Positions 25,774 to 33,263 of a DNA stretch of 61,027 nt are shown one piece after another. Source of the DNA: Oscillospiraceae bacterium. Its GTDB lineage: Bacteria > Bacillota_A > Clostridia > Oscillospirales > Ruminococcaceae. Position 1 is the first letter of the stretch. Each line of letters opens with the position of its first letter. The notes below the pieces were generated by a model. It was not told the origin of the DNA, ran no database searches, and saw only the letters and a program-made list of their open reading frames with translations. Location: NCBI GenBank assembly GCA_017829075.1, contig JAGAJA010000054.1:1-61027 (forward strand), written 5' to 3'. A program made the translations under genes and the position numbers.

Positions 25774-27035
25774 TCAGTCGTGGTCTGCCTTCAGCACAGC
25801 GTTCAGCATTACAGTCGCGCCCTCGGTGCAGTGCTCAACAGAGCTGAATTCCGGCTCGCAGTGGGAAAGCCCGTCCTTGCTCTGTACGAAGATCATGGTC
25901 GTGGGGATCATGTACGCGCAGAACTGAGCGTCGTGACCAGCGCCGGAATGAATGTACTGGTGCTTGATTCCGGCTTCCTCGGCAGCCGCCTTGACATAGC
26001 CCACGAGCTTCTTGTCCCAGTAAACGGTATCTCTGTTCCAAGCCTTGACAACCTCGCAGGTGCAGCCTGCCCATGTCCTGTCGGCGCAGCTCTTTACGAT
26101 CGCCAGCACTTTTTCAAGGACTTTAGGATCCTCGTGGCGAGCGTCAAAGGAGAAATCAAAGAAATCCGGAACGCAGGTGTGAACGCAGGGGTGGCAGACA
26201 ACTTCTCCGGTGGTGTATACCAGATCGGAATAACCCAGCTTGTCGATTTCCTCGTGCAGATAGCACAGAGCCTGAGAAGCGGCGAGGAATGCGTCCTTTC
26301 TCTTAGGCATCGGGAAGGTTCCGGCGTGGGTGGTCTGACCGTAGAATTTCAGACGGTAGTTGAACATTCCAAGCACACAGTCAACCACTCCGATATCATT
26401 TCCTGCGTCCTCAAGGATCGGGCCCTGCTCGATATGTGTTTCAAACATATACATATATTTTTCGGGAGAGATCCTGAATTTCTTGTCGCCCTTGAAGCCT
26501 GATTTATCAAGCGCCTCGCCGAAAGTGGACTTGTTGTCAAGAATGCTCTTTGACTGCATTATGTCCTCATATTTGAACTTGCTGCGGATATCCTCAGGGA
26601 GATAATCGTAGCAGATAATGCCGGAGCACATCATTGCCGGGGGATAAAGCGAACCCTCCTCGTTTGTCCAGATCATTGCGGTGAGCGGGTGCTTGTGAGG
26701 GATATTCTTTTCGGCTACCGTTTCCAGAACCTCCATAGCACTCATTACGCCGAGAATTCCGTCGTAGTTGCCGCCGTTCTTTACGCTGTCAACGTGAGAA
26801 CCCATAACAATGCGCTTTGCGTCCGGGTCGGAGCCGGGAGTGTCGCATACATACAGGCAACGTCATCTACCTCGATCGTCGCTCCGATCGCTTCCATTCT
26901 GCGCTTGAATTCATTTCTTGCCTGAATTGCCGCAGGGGAGAGGGAGTAACGTGTAATTCCTCCGTGACCTGCGTCACCGAATTTGCTGAAGGTCTCGATC
27001 TTGTCTTTCATTCTGTCATAGCTGCAAGTGTACAT
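25774..27035 (-). pseudogene. M20-family N-carbamoyl amino acid/beta-ureidopropionase hydrolase, frameshifted
   Basis: Two frames together encode a full-length (about 420 residues) Zn-dependent M20 amidohydrolase. The 5' frame starts MYTCSYDRMKDKIETFSKFGD (ATG at 27035, AAAAGGAG eight bases upstream) and runs to CMYATLP. The 3' frame continues with the metal-site motif MGSHVDSVKNGGNYDGILGV, then IWTNEEGSLYPPAMM, ETHIEQGPILED and HSGAGHDAQFCAYMIPTTMIFV. One missing base near 26848, in a GGG run that should be GGGG, restores GSDPDAKRIVMGSHVDSV. The intact enzyme would hydrolyse N-carbamoyl-beta-alanine to beta-alanine. A sequencing error is possible. Confidence 0.85.
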
Positions 27036-27096
27036 AAAAAGCACTCCTTTTCTTTTGTTTTTTGTTTTGCTGTGATAACGCTGTGATACAAAGAAA

Positions 27097-27129
27097 GGCG
27101 CTCAAAGCTCCCTGTGAGCTTCAAGCGCC
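27097..27129 (-). terminator. Leader hairpin upstream of the M20 hydrolase
   Basis: GGCGCTCAAAGCTC (27097-27110) pairs with GAGCTTCAAGCGCC (27116-27129) in a 14-bp stem with two mismatches. On the minus strand it is followed by TTTCTTTG. It lies between promoter and start codon, almost at the 5' end of the transcript, so it may attenuate transcription. Confidence 0.6.
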
Positions 27130-27145
27130 TTTGCTTTATGGATTA

Positions 27146-27174
27146 ATTATAGCGTGATTTATGTGCGCTGTCAA
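27146..27174 (-). promoter_or_regulatory. Consensus promoter of the M20 hydrolase gene
   Basis: On the minus strand: TTGACA (27174-27169), 17-base spacer, TATAAT (27151-27146). It is a perfect consensus match. Confidence 0.85.
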
Positions 27175-27210
27175 CATGAAATTGCCCGAAACAGCTTAAA
27201 ACCGCCTAAT

Positions 27211-27249
27211 TTGTGCCTTTGGCACAAGAATTTTGTGTGCTGCGGCACG
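27211..27249. promoter_or_regulatory. Paired TTGTGC/GCACAA inverted repeats, candidate PucR sites
   Basis: TTGTGC-CTTTG-GCACAA (27211-27227) is a perfect 17-bp palindrome. A second site, GTGTGC-TGCG-GCACGA (27235-27250), has its centre about 23 bp away. They lie about 80 and 103 bp upstream of the expected start of the M20 transcript. Confidence 0.5.
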
Positions 27250-27265
27250 AAGAATTAATGATAAT

Positions 27266-28399
27266 TCAGTCCCACAGTGATTTGTAAATACTTACGATAT
27301 CTGCTTTTGTGACTTCGCGTATCGTATTGGAGGGGCTGCCGCTGGCAAGGGCGTCCTCCGCCATTTTGTCGATTGACGCAAAGAATTTCTCCCTGTCAAT
27401 TCCGTATTGTGCAAGAGTTGGAATTTCCACCTCTCTGCAAAGCTTCTCCAATTCGGTGAGGAACGCGTTTGCGGCGATTTCGTCATCGGCGCTGTCAGAA
27501 GCCCCTGTTGCCCTTGCTGCTTCTGCGAATTTCTTTGCAGCTCCGCTCAACGCAAAACCGAGGCACTTTATATCTAGCATAGCATTGGAAATGCCGTGCG
27601 GCACATGGAAAAGCGCACCGATAGGACGGCTCATTCCGTGTACAAGGGTGACAGAAGCGTTGTTGATACATACTCCGGCTTCATATGCCGCGATTGAAAG
27701 CTGTTCTCTTGCGTATTCGTTATCCGGGTCATTATATGCGGTCGGGAGATTTGCAAAGATACGCTTGAGCGCGGAAAGGGCAAAAATATCGGTGATCGGG
27801 TTTGCCTTGCGGGAGGTGTAGCTCTCGATCGCGTGGGTGAGCGCGTCCATTCCTGTCGCCGCAGTGACAGATTTCGGCGATGACATGGTGAGAGTATAGT
27901 CCAACACCGCCAGCTCCGGCAGCAGGGAATCTCCCTTGAGCAGCATTTTTACGTCTTTTTCGGTGTCAGTGATTATAGTGAACTTTGTTGCCTCAGAGCC
28001 AGTGCCGGCAGTGGTGGGAATAAGCACCATCGGCGGAAAATCTCCGTCGATCTCCCTGCCCATGTATTCTGCAATGCTTCCGTCAAGAACCGACATCGCG
28101 GCGATTGCCTTCGCGCTGTCGAGGGAACTTCCGCCGCCGATTCCGATTACATAGTCGCAATCGTTTTGGCGGTACGCTTCCACTCCTGCTTCGATCATTT
28201 TGTCGGTAGGCTCTCCGGTAATTCCGTCGAAAACAACTCCTCCCGGAGCGTATTTCAGCAGCATTTCCATTGCAGATGAGCCGGCGGTGTACTTGCCTGT
28301 GACGATTAGGGTTTTTTCTCCGTATTTAGAAAACTCTGCGCGGGCTAGCGCGCCTTTTCCGGCGATGGTTTTTCCGGGTAACACTATCTGAAAGTCCAT
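27266..28399 (-). CDS. Iron-containing alcohol dehydrogenase
   Basis: A 377-residue group III Fe-ADH. The NAD(P) site is IGIGGGSSLDSAKAIA (about residues 85-100), followed by IPTTAGTGSEAT (about 135). The metal-binding region MDALTHAIESYTSRKANPITD (about 193-213) and the HGMSRPIGALFHVPHG block (about 260-275) supply the His ligands. In this locus a good role is reduction of malonate semialdehyde, made from beta-alanine by the aminotransferase, to 3-hydroxypropionate. That role is inferred from context. The sequence is intact, with its own promoter and a TGTGC-type repeat upstream. Confidence 0.85.
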   Translation of the reverse strand: MDFQIVLPGKTIAGKGALARAEFSKYGEKTLIVTGKYTAGSSAMEMLLKYAPGGVVFDGITGEPTDKMIEAGVEAYRQNDCDYVIGIGGGSSLDSAKAIAAMSVLDGSIAEYMGREIDGDFPPMVLIPTTAGTGSEATKFTIITDTEKDVKMLLKGDSLLPELAVLDYTLTMSSPKSVTAATGMDALTHAIESYTSRKANPITDIFALSALKRIFANLPTAYNDPDNEYAREQLSIAAYEAGVCINNASVTLVHGMSRPIGALFHVPHGISNAMLDIKCLGFALSGAAKKFAEAARATGASDSADDEIAANAFLTELEKLCREVEIPTLAQYGIDREKFFASIDKMAEDALASGSPSNTIREVTKADIVSIYKSLWD

Positions 28400-28458
28400 A
28401 ATGAGTCCTCCTTGTTTGTCTGCACATAATATCTGACGTCAATGCGCCTGCTGGTTAG

Positions 28459-28487
28459 ATGATATCACAAATCCCGAAAATATGCAA
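28459..28487 (-). promoter_or_regulatory. Promoter of the Fe-ADH gene
   Basis: On the minus strand: TTGCAT (28487-28482), 17-base spacer, TATCAT (28464-28459). It is weaker than the two other promoters of the locus, consistent with a need for activation. Confidence 0.6.
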
Positions 28488-28550
28488 TAGAAAAAATCTC
28501 AATGAACAGAAAATCGCATAGTAAAGCCAATTATAAAGATGATCGCCAGC

Positions 28551-28564
28551 TGTGCCCCGGCACA
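28551..28564. promoter_or_regulatory. TGTGC-CCCG-GCACA inverted repeat, candidate PucR site
   Basis: A 14-bp inverted repeat (18 bp counting the flanking GC/GC) centred about 105 bp upstream of the expected Fe-ADH transcription start. It shows the same arm sequence as the repeats at 25515-25555 and 27211-27249. Confidence 0.5.
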
Positions 28565-28589
28565 GCCGAAAATCCTCCGAAACACAAAA

Positions 28590-28613
28590 CCTCCGCAGTG
28601 TGAACTGCGGAGG
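28590..28613 (-). terminator. Terminator after the solute-binding protein genes
   Basis: CCTCCGCAGT and ACTGCGGAGG form a perfect 10-bp stem with a GTGA loop (plus-strand reading). On the minus strand TTTTGTGTTT follows. Confidence 0.85.
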
Positions 28614-28637
28614 TCATATCATTGATCTGCTGCGTAA

Positions 28638-30170
28638 TTATCCGGCTGTGGAATATTCAGCAACGATAGCGTCAACTATCGGTGAGAACTCAGCGCTGGT
28701 CTGAGTCCAAGAAGAGCCGTTTTCTACAACGTCCATAACAACAGTTGCAAGCTGTGACTGGAAGTCAGAGTTGAAGCCGTAAGCGTCTTCACTGACGAAG
28801 GTGAAGTTTGCAGGGTCGCACATCTCTCTCCAGAGATCGTATTCCTGCTCACCCCATGTGATCTGCCACTTCTGCTTGCCTGTGTTGCTGCCCTTTTCAA
28901 AGTATATCTTCTCAGGATTTATATGGTCGTTCTTGACCTGTGCCTGAATTACAGGGTCAACGTCATAAGCTCTGTTGAGGTTGATGAACTCAATAGCGCC
29001 GTCCATGTTCTTAGCGCCCTTAGGAATGAGGTAGCCGAATGTGTCGTAACCAGAGTAGTAAGCGTCAGCCTGCGGATCCATGGGGAACGGAACGAATGCA
29101 AACTCAGAAACGGTATCAAAGATATCGTTGTCTACGCCCTTAGGATTCTGGAGCTGCTCAGTTGCTGCGATGTAAGTCCACTCAGGCTCCATGCAGAGGA
29201 ACAGAAGTCTGTCGCATTCTGTTGCAAAGGTTGCCGGAGGAACCCAGTCGCCAAGCTGTTTAGCGTAGGAAACGCCGTCACGGCAGAGGGTTTCGATGAA
29301 CTGCATTGCTCTTGTTACATTCGGGTTCTGGATATTGTTGGTGATAACGCCGTTGGGCTGAGTATCAACGATAGATGTACCAGTAGTGAGGATAAATGCG
29401 TCAACAGTGGTATCGGTCGCATAGAAGCCGATGTTGTCCTCGTCCTTGTCGCAGAACTGGATCATCATGTCACGCCAAGCGTCCCATGTCCATTCGCCGT
29501 TTCTGTAAAGGGTGTAAGGATCGGGCAGGTCGTTTTCAGCGATCGTCTTCTTGCTGTAATTGAGCGCAAATGATGTTGTTACTCTGTGAGGATAATAGTA
29601 GTGCTTTCCGTTCCATGCGAATGACTCTGCAACGTCCTTCATGTCCTTCCACAGGGCAGAGTCAATGTCGATCTTGCCGTCCAGCGGTTCAAACATGTTC
29701 TTGGAAACATTGCCGGGATAAAGCATAGCGCTCTTCTCAACGATATCAGGAGAGTCATCGGAAGCGATAAGGTTTGACAGCTTCTCATAGAAAGCATCAC
29801 CGGAGGGGGTGCTTGTATACTCAATGCTGCCGCCAAACAGATCAGACTGGAAAATGAGGCACTGCTCAGTACCCTTCTGGTCAGAGGTGATATCATAATA
29901 GCCGAGGTACTTGAGGGTTCCTGCATTGCCGGAGGGCTGATACAGGGAGGTGTCAAATTCCTTGGTTCTCTTGTCGGTCATGTCAAGAGCATCGTTGGGG
30001 TCAACGGTGGTGGAAGCCTGTGTTGTGGTGGTTGAAGGAGCAGGCGTAGCCACAGCAGCTCCTCCATTGCTTGCGCCGGAGCTTACGGCAGGTTCTTCAT
30101 CGCAGGCGGTGAGACCGGCAACCATTGTCAGAGCCAGACCGCACGCGAGTAATCTTTTTGCGGTGTTCAT
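28638..30170 (-). CDS. Extracellular solute-binding lipoprotein (ABC importer type), copy 1
   Basis: 510 residues. A lipoprotein signal ends in the lipobox LTAC (Cys about residue 23), then comes a Thr/Ser/Ala-rich linker. The mature domain resembles family 1 (carbohydrate-type) binding proteins: CLIFQSDLFGGSIEYTS, YLIPKGAKNMDGAIEFINLNR and a C terminus ending SWTQTSAEFSPIVDAIVAEY. It is closely related over its whole length to the gene just upstream (30228-31742) and probably shares its transcript (57-bp gap with ribosome site). No permease or ATPase gene is adjacent, so the ligand and transporter partner are unknown. Confidence 0.8.
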   Translation of the reverse strand: MNTAKRLLACGLALTMVAGLTACDEEPAVSSGASNGGAAVATPAPSTTTTQASTTVDPNDALDMTDKRTKEFDTSLYQPSGNAGTLKYLGYYDITSDQKGTEQCLIFQSDLFGGSIEYTSTPSGDAFYEKLSNLIASDDSPDIVEKSAMLYPGNVSKNMFEPLDGKIDIDSALWKDMKDVAESFAWNGKHYYYPHRVTTSFALNYSKKTIAENDLPDPYTLYRNGEWTWDAWRDMMIQFCDKDEDNIGFYATDTTVDAFILTTGTSIVDTQPNGVITNNIQNPNVTRAMQFIETLCRDGVSYAKQLGDWVPPATFATECDRLLFLCMEPEWTYIAATEQLQNPKGVDNDIFDTVSEFAFVPFPMDPQADAYYSGYDTFGYLIPKGAKNMDGAIEFINLNRAYDVDPVIQAQVKNDHINPEKIYFEKGSNTGKQKWQITWGEQEYDLWREMCDPANFTFVSEDAYGFNSDFQSQLATVVMDVVENGSSWTQTSAEFSPIVDAIVAEYSTAG

Positions 30171-30227
30171 TTTATAATTCCTCCTTAATGAAATGCAAAA
30201 TAATATAATATCCGGGAGTCCGGAGTA

Positions 30228-31742
30228 TTAACTTAAGAAAGGCGCTATAACTCCGTCGGCAACGGGTGAGAATTCAGCGCTGGTCTGCGACCATGATTCG
30301 CCGCGCTCAACAACGCCCATGAGCAGGGTTCCGATATCGGTGTAGAATTCGTTATTGAAGCCGTATGCGTCCTCGTAAACCATTGTGAACTTTGTCGGGT
30401 CGCACATTTCTCGCCACAGGTCGTATTCGCGCTCGCCCCACTTCATCTGCCACTTCTCAAATCCGGCGTAAGTGCCTTTTTCGTAGAGGATCTTGGTGGG
30501 GTTTACATGGTCTTCCCTTACCTTGGCGATGATGTCAGGATCGGTGTCGTACATTCTGTTCAGATTGATGAACTCAATGGCACCGTCCATGTTCTTTGCG
30601 CCCTTCGGGATAAGGTAGCCGAAGGTGTCGAACTCGGTGTAGTAAGCGTCTGCCTGCGGATCCTTGGGGAACGGAACAAATGAGAACTCTGAAACGGTGT
30701 CGAAAATATCATTTTCAACTCCCTTGGGGTTCTGCTGATTTTCGGTTGCAGCTATGTAAGTCCATTCCGGTTCGGTGGTGGTGAACAGCAGGTTATCGCA
30801 GCAGGTTGAGAATACCTGCGGTGAAACCCAGTCGCCCCACTGCTTGCCATAGGTCAATCCATCGCGGCACAATCCCTCCATAAAGGACATGGATCTGGAC
30901 AGGTCTGCCGACAGGAAGTTGTTGGTGATGGTGCCGTCTGGTTCAACGTTGATCATTGTTGTGCCGGTGGTGGCGATAAAGCTGGTTATCGTGTCGTTGG
31001 TGAAATATACGCCGACATGATCGTCGCTCTTGTCGCAGAATTCAATCATGAGATCGCGCCATGCGTCCCATGTCCACTCGCCGTTTTTATACAGGTCGTA
31101 GGGATCGGTAAGGTTGTTTTCCGCGATCGTCTTTTTGCTGTAATTCAGGCAGTATTTTGTGGTGACTCTGTGGGGATAATAGTAATGCTTTCCCTGCCAG
31201 CTAAAGCTGTCCACAACATCTTTCATATCTGCCCACAGCGGGGAATCAAGATCAAACTTACCGTCCAGCGATTCAAAGAGATTTTTGGTTACATTGCCGG
31301 GGTAGAGCATAGCGTCCTTCGTTACAAGGTCAGGGGAGTCATCACTCGCGATAAGGTTCGCCAGCTTGTCATAGAAAGCTGTACCGAAGGGAACGCTGGT
31401 ATAATCTATCGTGCCGCCGTAAAGGTCTGACTCAAAGATAAGGCACTGCTCAGTACCTTTCTGGTCAACGGTGATATCGTAAAATCCGAGGTATTTCACC
31501 GTTCCTGCATTTCCGCTGGGCGGGCAGGCGGAGGTGTCGATCACCTTGTTTTCTTTATCTGTCATGTCAAGACCGGCATTGGGGTCTGTTGTAGTTGAAG
31601 CCTGAGTTGAGGTCGTTGCCTGTGGAACTGCGTTGGAAGCGCTGCTGTTCGACTGGACAGGAGCTTCTTCATCGCAGGCGGTCAGACCCAGAAGCAGGGC
31701 TGCAGTCATCACACAGGCAGCCGTTTTCTTGATTGCGGACAT
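30228..31742 (-). CDS. Extracellular solute-binding lipoprotein (ABC importer type), copy 2
   Basis: 504 residues, a tandem paralogue of the previous entry. It has an LTAC lipobox (Cys about residue 23), a Ser/Thr-rich linker, and the shared blocks YLGFYDIT.DQKGTEQCLIF, GEWTWDAWRDLMIEFCDK, YLIPKGAKNMDGAIEFINLNR and KWGEREYDLWREMCDP. It is the promoter-proximal gene, and its promoter (31965-31993) is back-to-back with that of the AraC/cupin regulator, which probably controls it. It lacks neighbouring membrane components, suggesting it shares permeases encoded elsewhere or acts as a sensor. Confidence 0.8.
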   Translation of the reverse strand: MSAIKKTAACVMTAALLLGLTACDEEAPVQSNSSASNAVPQATTSTQASTTTDPNAGLDMTDKENKVIDTSACPPSGNAGTVKYLGFYDITVDQKGTEQCLIFESDLYGGTIDYTSVPFGTAFYDKLANLIASDDSPDLVTKDAMLYPGNVTKNLFESLDGKFDLDSPLWADMKDVVDSFSWQGKHYYYPHRVTTKYCLNYSKKTIAENNLTDPYDLYKNGEWTWDAWRDLMIEFCDKSDDHVGVYFTNDTITSFIATTGTTMINVEPDGTITNNFLSADLSRSMSFMEGLCRDGLTYGKQWGDWVSPQVFSTCCDNLLFTTTEPEWTYIAATENQQNPKGVENDIFDTVSEFSFVPFPKDPQADAYYTEFDTFGYLIPKGAKNMDGAIEFINLNRMYDTDPDIIAKVREDHVNPTKILYEKGTYAGFEKWQMKWGEREYDLWREMCDPTKFTMVYEDAYGFNNEFYTDIGTLLMGVVERGESWSQTSAEFSPVADGVIAPFLS

Positions 31743-31757
31743 TTTCTTCCTCCCTTT

Positions 31758-31807
31758 CTAAGGAAACGCGGATAAAACAAATTCGCTTTAATAAACGTAT
31801 CCCTGAG
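31758..31807. repeat. 50-bp palindromic element, short copy of the 1250-1346 element
   Basis: It starts CTAAGGAAACGCGGATAAAA and ends TTTAATAAACGTATCCCTGAG, with ACAAATTCG next to the left arm. Edges and inner motif match the 97-bp element at 1250-1346, but the middle is deleted. Confidence 0.5.
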
Positions 31808-31964
31808 AAAACTTGTGCGTAAAAAACCCGAAAAACCGCTCGCAGAGCGGAACAAATTGCACTTTGCGGAAATTTACTTAAATTAACTTATGCAAAACTC
31901 ACAATGTGTAATCGTTATCTGTGGTAAATATGCACAAATATTTTCGCCTTTTCTATATAATATT

Positions 31965-31993
31965 ATTATATTCTCTATAATCGTTTTGAACAA
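31965..31993 (-). promoter_or_regulatory. Promoter of the solute-binding protein genes
   Basis: On the minus strand: TTGTTC (31993-31988), 17-base spacer, TATAAT (31970-31965). The long leader (about 220 bases) includes the palindromic element. Confidence 0.65.
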
Positions 31994-32022
31994 TTGACAA
32001 TATTCCCGATTTATATTATAAT
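31994..32022 (+). promoter_or_regulatory. Consensus promoter of the AraC-type regulator
   Basis: TTGACA (31994-31999), 17-base spacer, TATAAT (32017-32022). Its -35 box directly abuts the -35 box of the divergent promoter. Confidence 0.85.
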
Positions 32023-32079
32023 ATTCCCAAAGGCATTTTGGATTAGTACATAGGATTTATATTATCAGGAGGTGGGCAG

Positions 32080-33027
32080 ATGGAAGAATTCCGTATGCCG
32101 CTTAAAGAAAATTTTCAGGAACTTATCGAGCACGGAAAAGCAGATTTTCCTATACAATACTATGTGAATTCCCTGCATATCGCCGGGAACAGCGTACCCC
32201 TGCACTGGCACCCAAATCTTGAGTTTTTCGTGGTGCACTGCGGCAGAGTCCATGTTCAGGCGGGAAACGGTGAGGTGACGCTTGAACAGGGGGAGGGTAT
32301 CTTCCTCAACACAAACTGCCTGCACAGCTATGAAAGCTGTGGCGGTGAGCCGTGCTACTGCCCGAATGTGGTGTTACAGCCGGAATTCATCGCGCCGGTG
32401 AACAGCGCTATAAATACTCATTACGTTATGCCGATCACGCTTAATTCGCAGCTCCCGTATGTTGTGCTTGACCGTTCCGCGGAGTGGAAAAGGGGGATAC
32501 TTAAGTGTCTTGACCGGGTGTTTTCGATGCTTCAGGTTTACGGTGAGATAAGCAGCTACGGTGAAGCCCCGGAGCTTGAGTTCAACAGCCAGCCGGGGGA
32601 GCGGGAATGCTTTGAGATACGGGTGCAGTGTGAGATAAACCGTGCATGGGCGCTGCTGTATTCCCATATGGGAGAGATCGAACTTGCGCCGGCGGTGAAG
32701 AATGAACACGTTCTTCAGATCAGAATGCAGAAGATGATAGGCTTTATCCAGCAGCATTACGCGGAGGACGTGTCGCTTCAGGATATCGCGAATTCCGCCA
32801 GCATAAGCCGCAGCGAGGCTTCGCGGTGCTTCCAGAGCTATCTTCACACCTCTCCGGTGAGCTACCTGTTGAAATACCGCGTGGAGCGCTCAATGCAGCT
32901 TCTCCGGGACAACAATATGACGGTGGAGGCTGTGGCGCTGGAATGCGGCTTCAGCTCCTCGGCGTATTTCTGCAAGCTTTTCCGCTCGCATACCGGCATG
33001 ACCCCTAAGCAGTACCGCAGTAAATAA
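32080..33027 (+). CDS. AraC-family regulator with N-terminal cupin sensor
   Basis: A 315-residue regulator. Residues about 25-110 form a cupin-type ligand domain (VPLHWHPNLEFFVVHCGRV, GEGIFLNTNCLHSYE). Residues about 210-312 form the double helix-turn-helix domain with EDVSLQDIANSASISRSEASRCF and the signature VEAVALECGFSSSAYFCKLFRSHTGMTPKQYR. AraC/cupin regulators commonly sense sugars or related small molecules and activate uptake genes. AGGAGGTG precedes the ATG. It is divergent from the two solute-binding lipoproteins, which are its likely targets, and a strong terminator follows. Confidence 0.88.
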   Translation: MEEFRMPLKENFQELIEHGKADFPIQYYVNSLHIAGNSVPLHWHPNLEFFVVHCGRVHVQAGNGEVTLEQGEGIFLNTNCLHSYESCGGEPCYCPNVVLQPEFIAPVNSAINTHYVMPITLNSQLPYVVLDRSAEWKRGILKCLDRVFSMLQVYGEISSYGEAPELEFNSQPGERECFEIRVQCEINRAWALLYSHMGEIELAPAVKNEHVLQIRMQKMIGFIQQHYAEDVSLQDIANSASISRSEASRCFQSYLHTSPVSYLLKYRVERSMQLLRDNNMTVEAVALECGFSSSAYFCKLFRSHTGMTPKQYRSK

Positions 33028-33030
33028 CGA

Positions 33031-33069
33031 TCTGCCCCGCCGTGATGAAACGGCGGGGCAGACTTTTTT
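33031..33069 (+). terminator. Intrinsic terminator after the AraC-type gene
   Basis: TCTGCCCCGCCG and CGGCGGGGCAGA form a perfect 12-bp stem followed by CTTTTTT. Confidence 0.92.
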
Positions 33070-33070
33070 C

Positions 33071-33232
33071 ATACTAATAACCGTTTGAATGAGGGAAAAG
33101 ATTTGCAGAAAGACAGTGCCGCTATCTAGGAAAAGAAACGCAGGCGTACTGTATGTACGTCAAGTTTCTTTGACAACGATAGCGGTGCCGGATTTCTGCA
33201 AAGATTTCCTGAGTTTAAATGGTTATTAGTAT
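33071..33232. repeat. 162-bp near-perfect palindrome, MITE-like
   Basis: Ends ATACTAATAACC and GGTTATTAGTAT are exact inverted copies. The arms stay complementary almost to the centre (for example GATTTGCAGAAA with TTTCTGCAAAGATTT, AGTGCCGCTATC with GATAGCGGTGCC, AAGAAAC with GTTTCTT), and the centre reads GTACTGTATGTAC. It lies between converging genes after a complete terminator, so it is not needed for termination. It may be a non-autonomous mobile hairpin or a structured RNA. No transposase is present. Confidence 0.7.
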
Positions 33233-33263
33233 CAGAGGTAAATAATGGGGGCGGAGGTTCGGT

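Larger units (their letters stand above)
31743..32079. other. 337-bp divergent promoter region
   Basis: It contains a 50-bp palindromic element (31758-31807), an AT-rich stretch, and two divergent sigma-A promoters whose -35 hexamers touch (31988-31993 and 31994-31999). No gene is visible. Confidence 0.8.
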
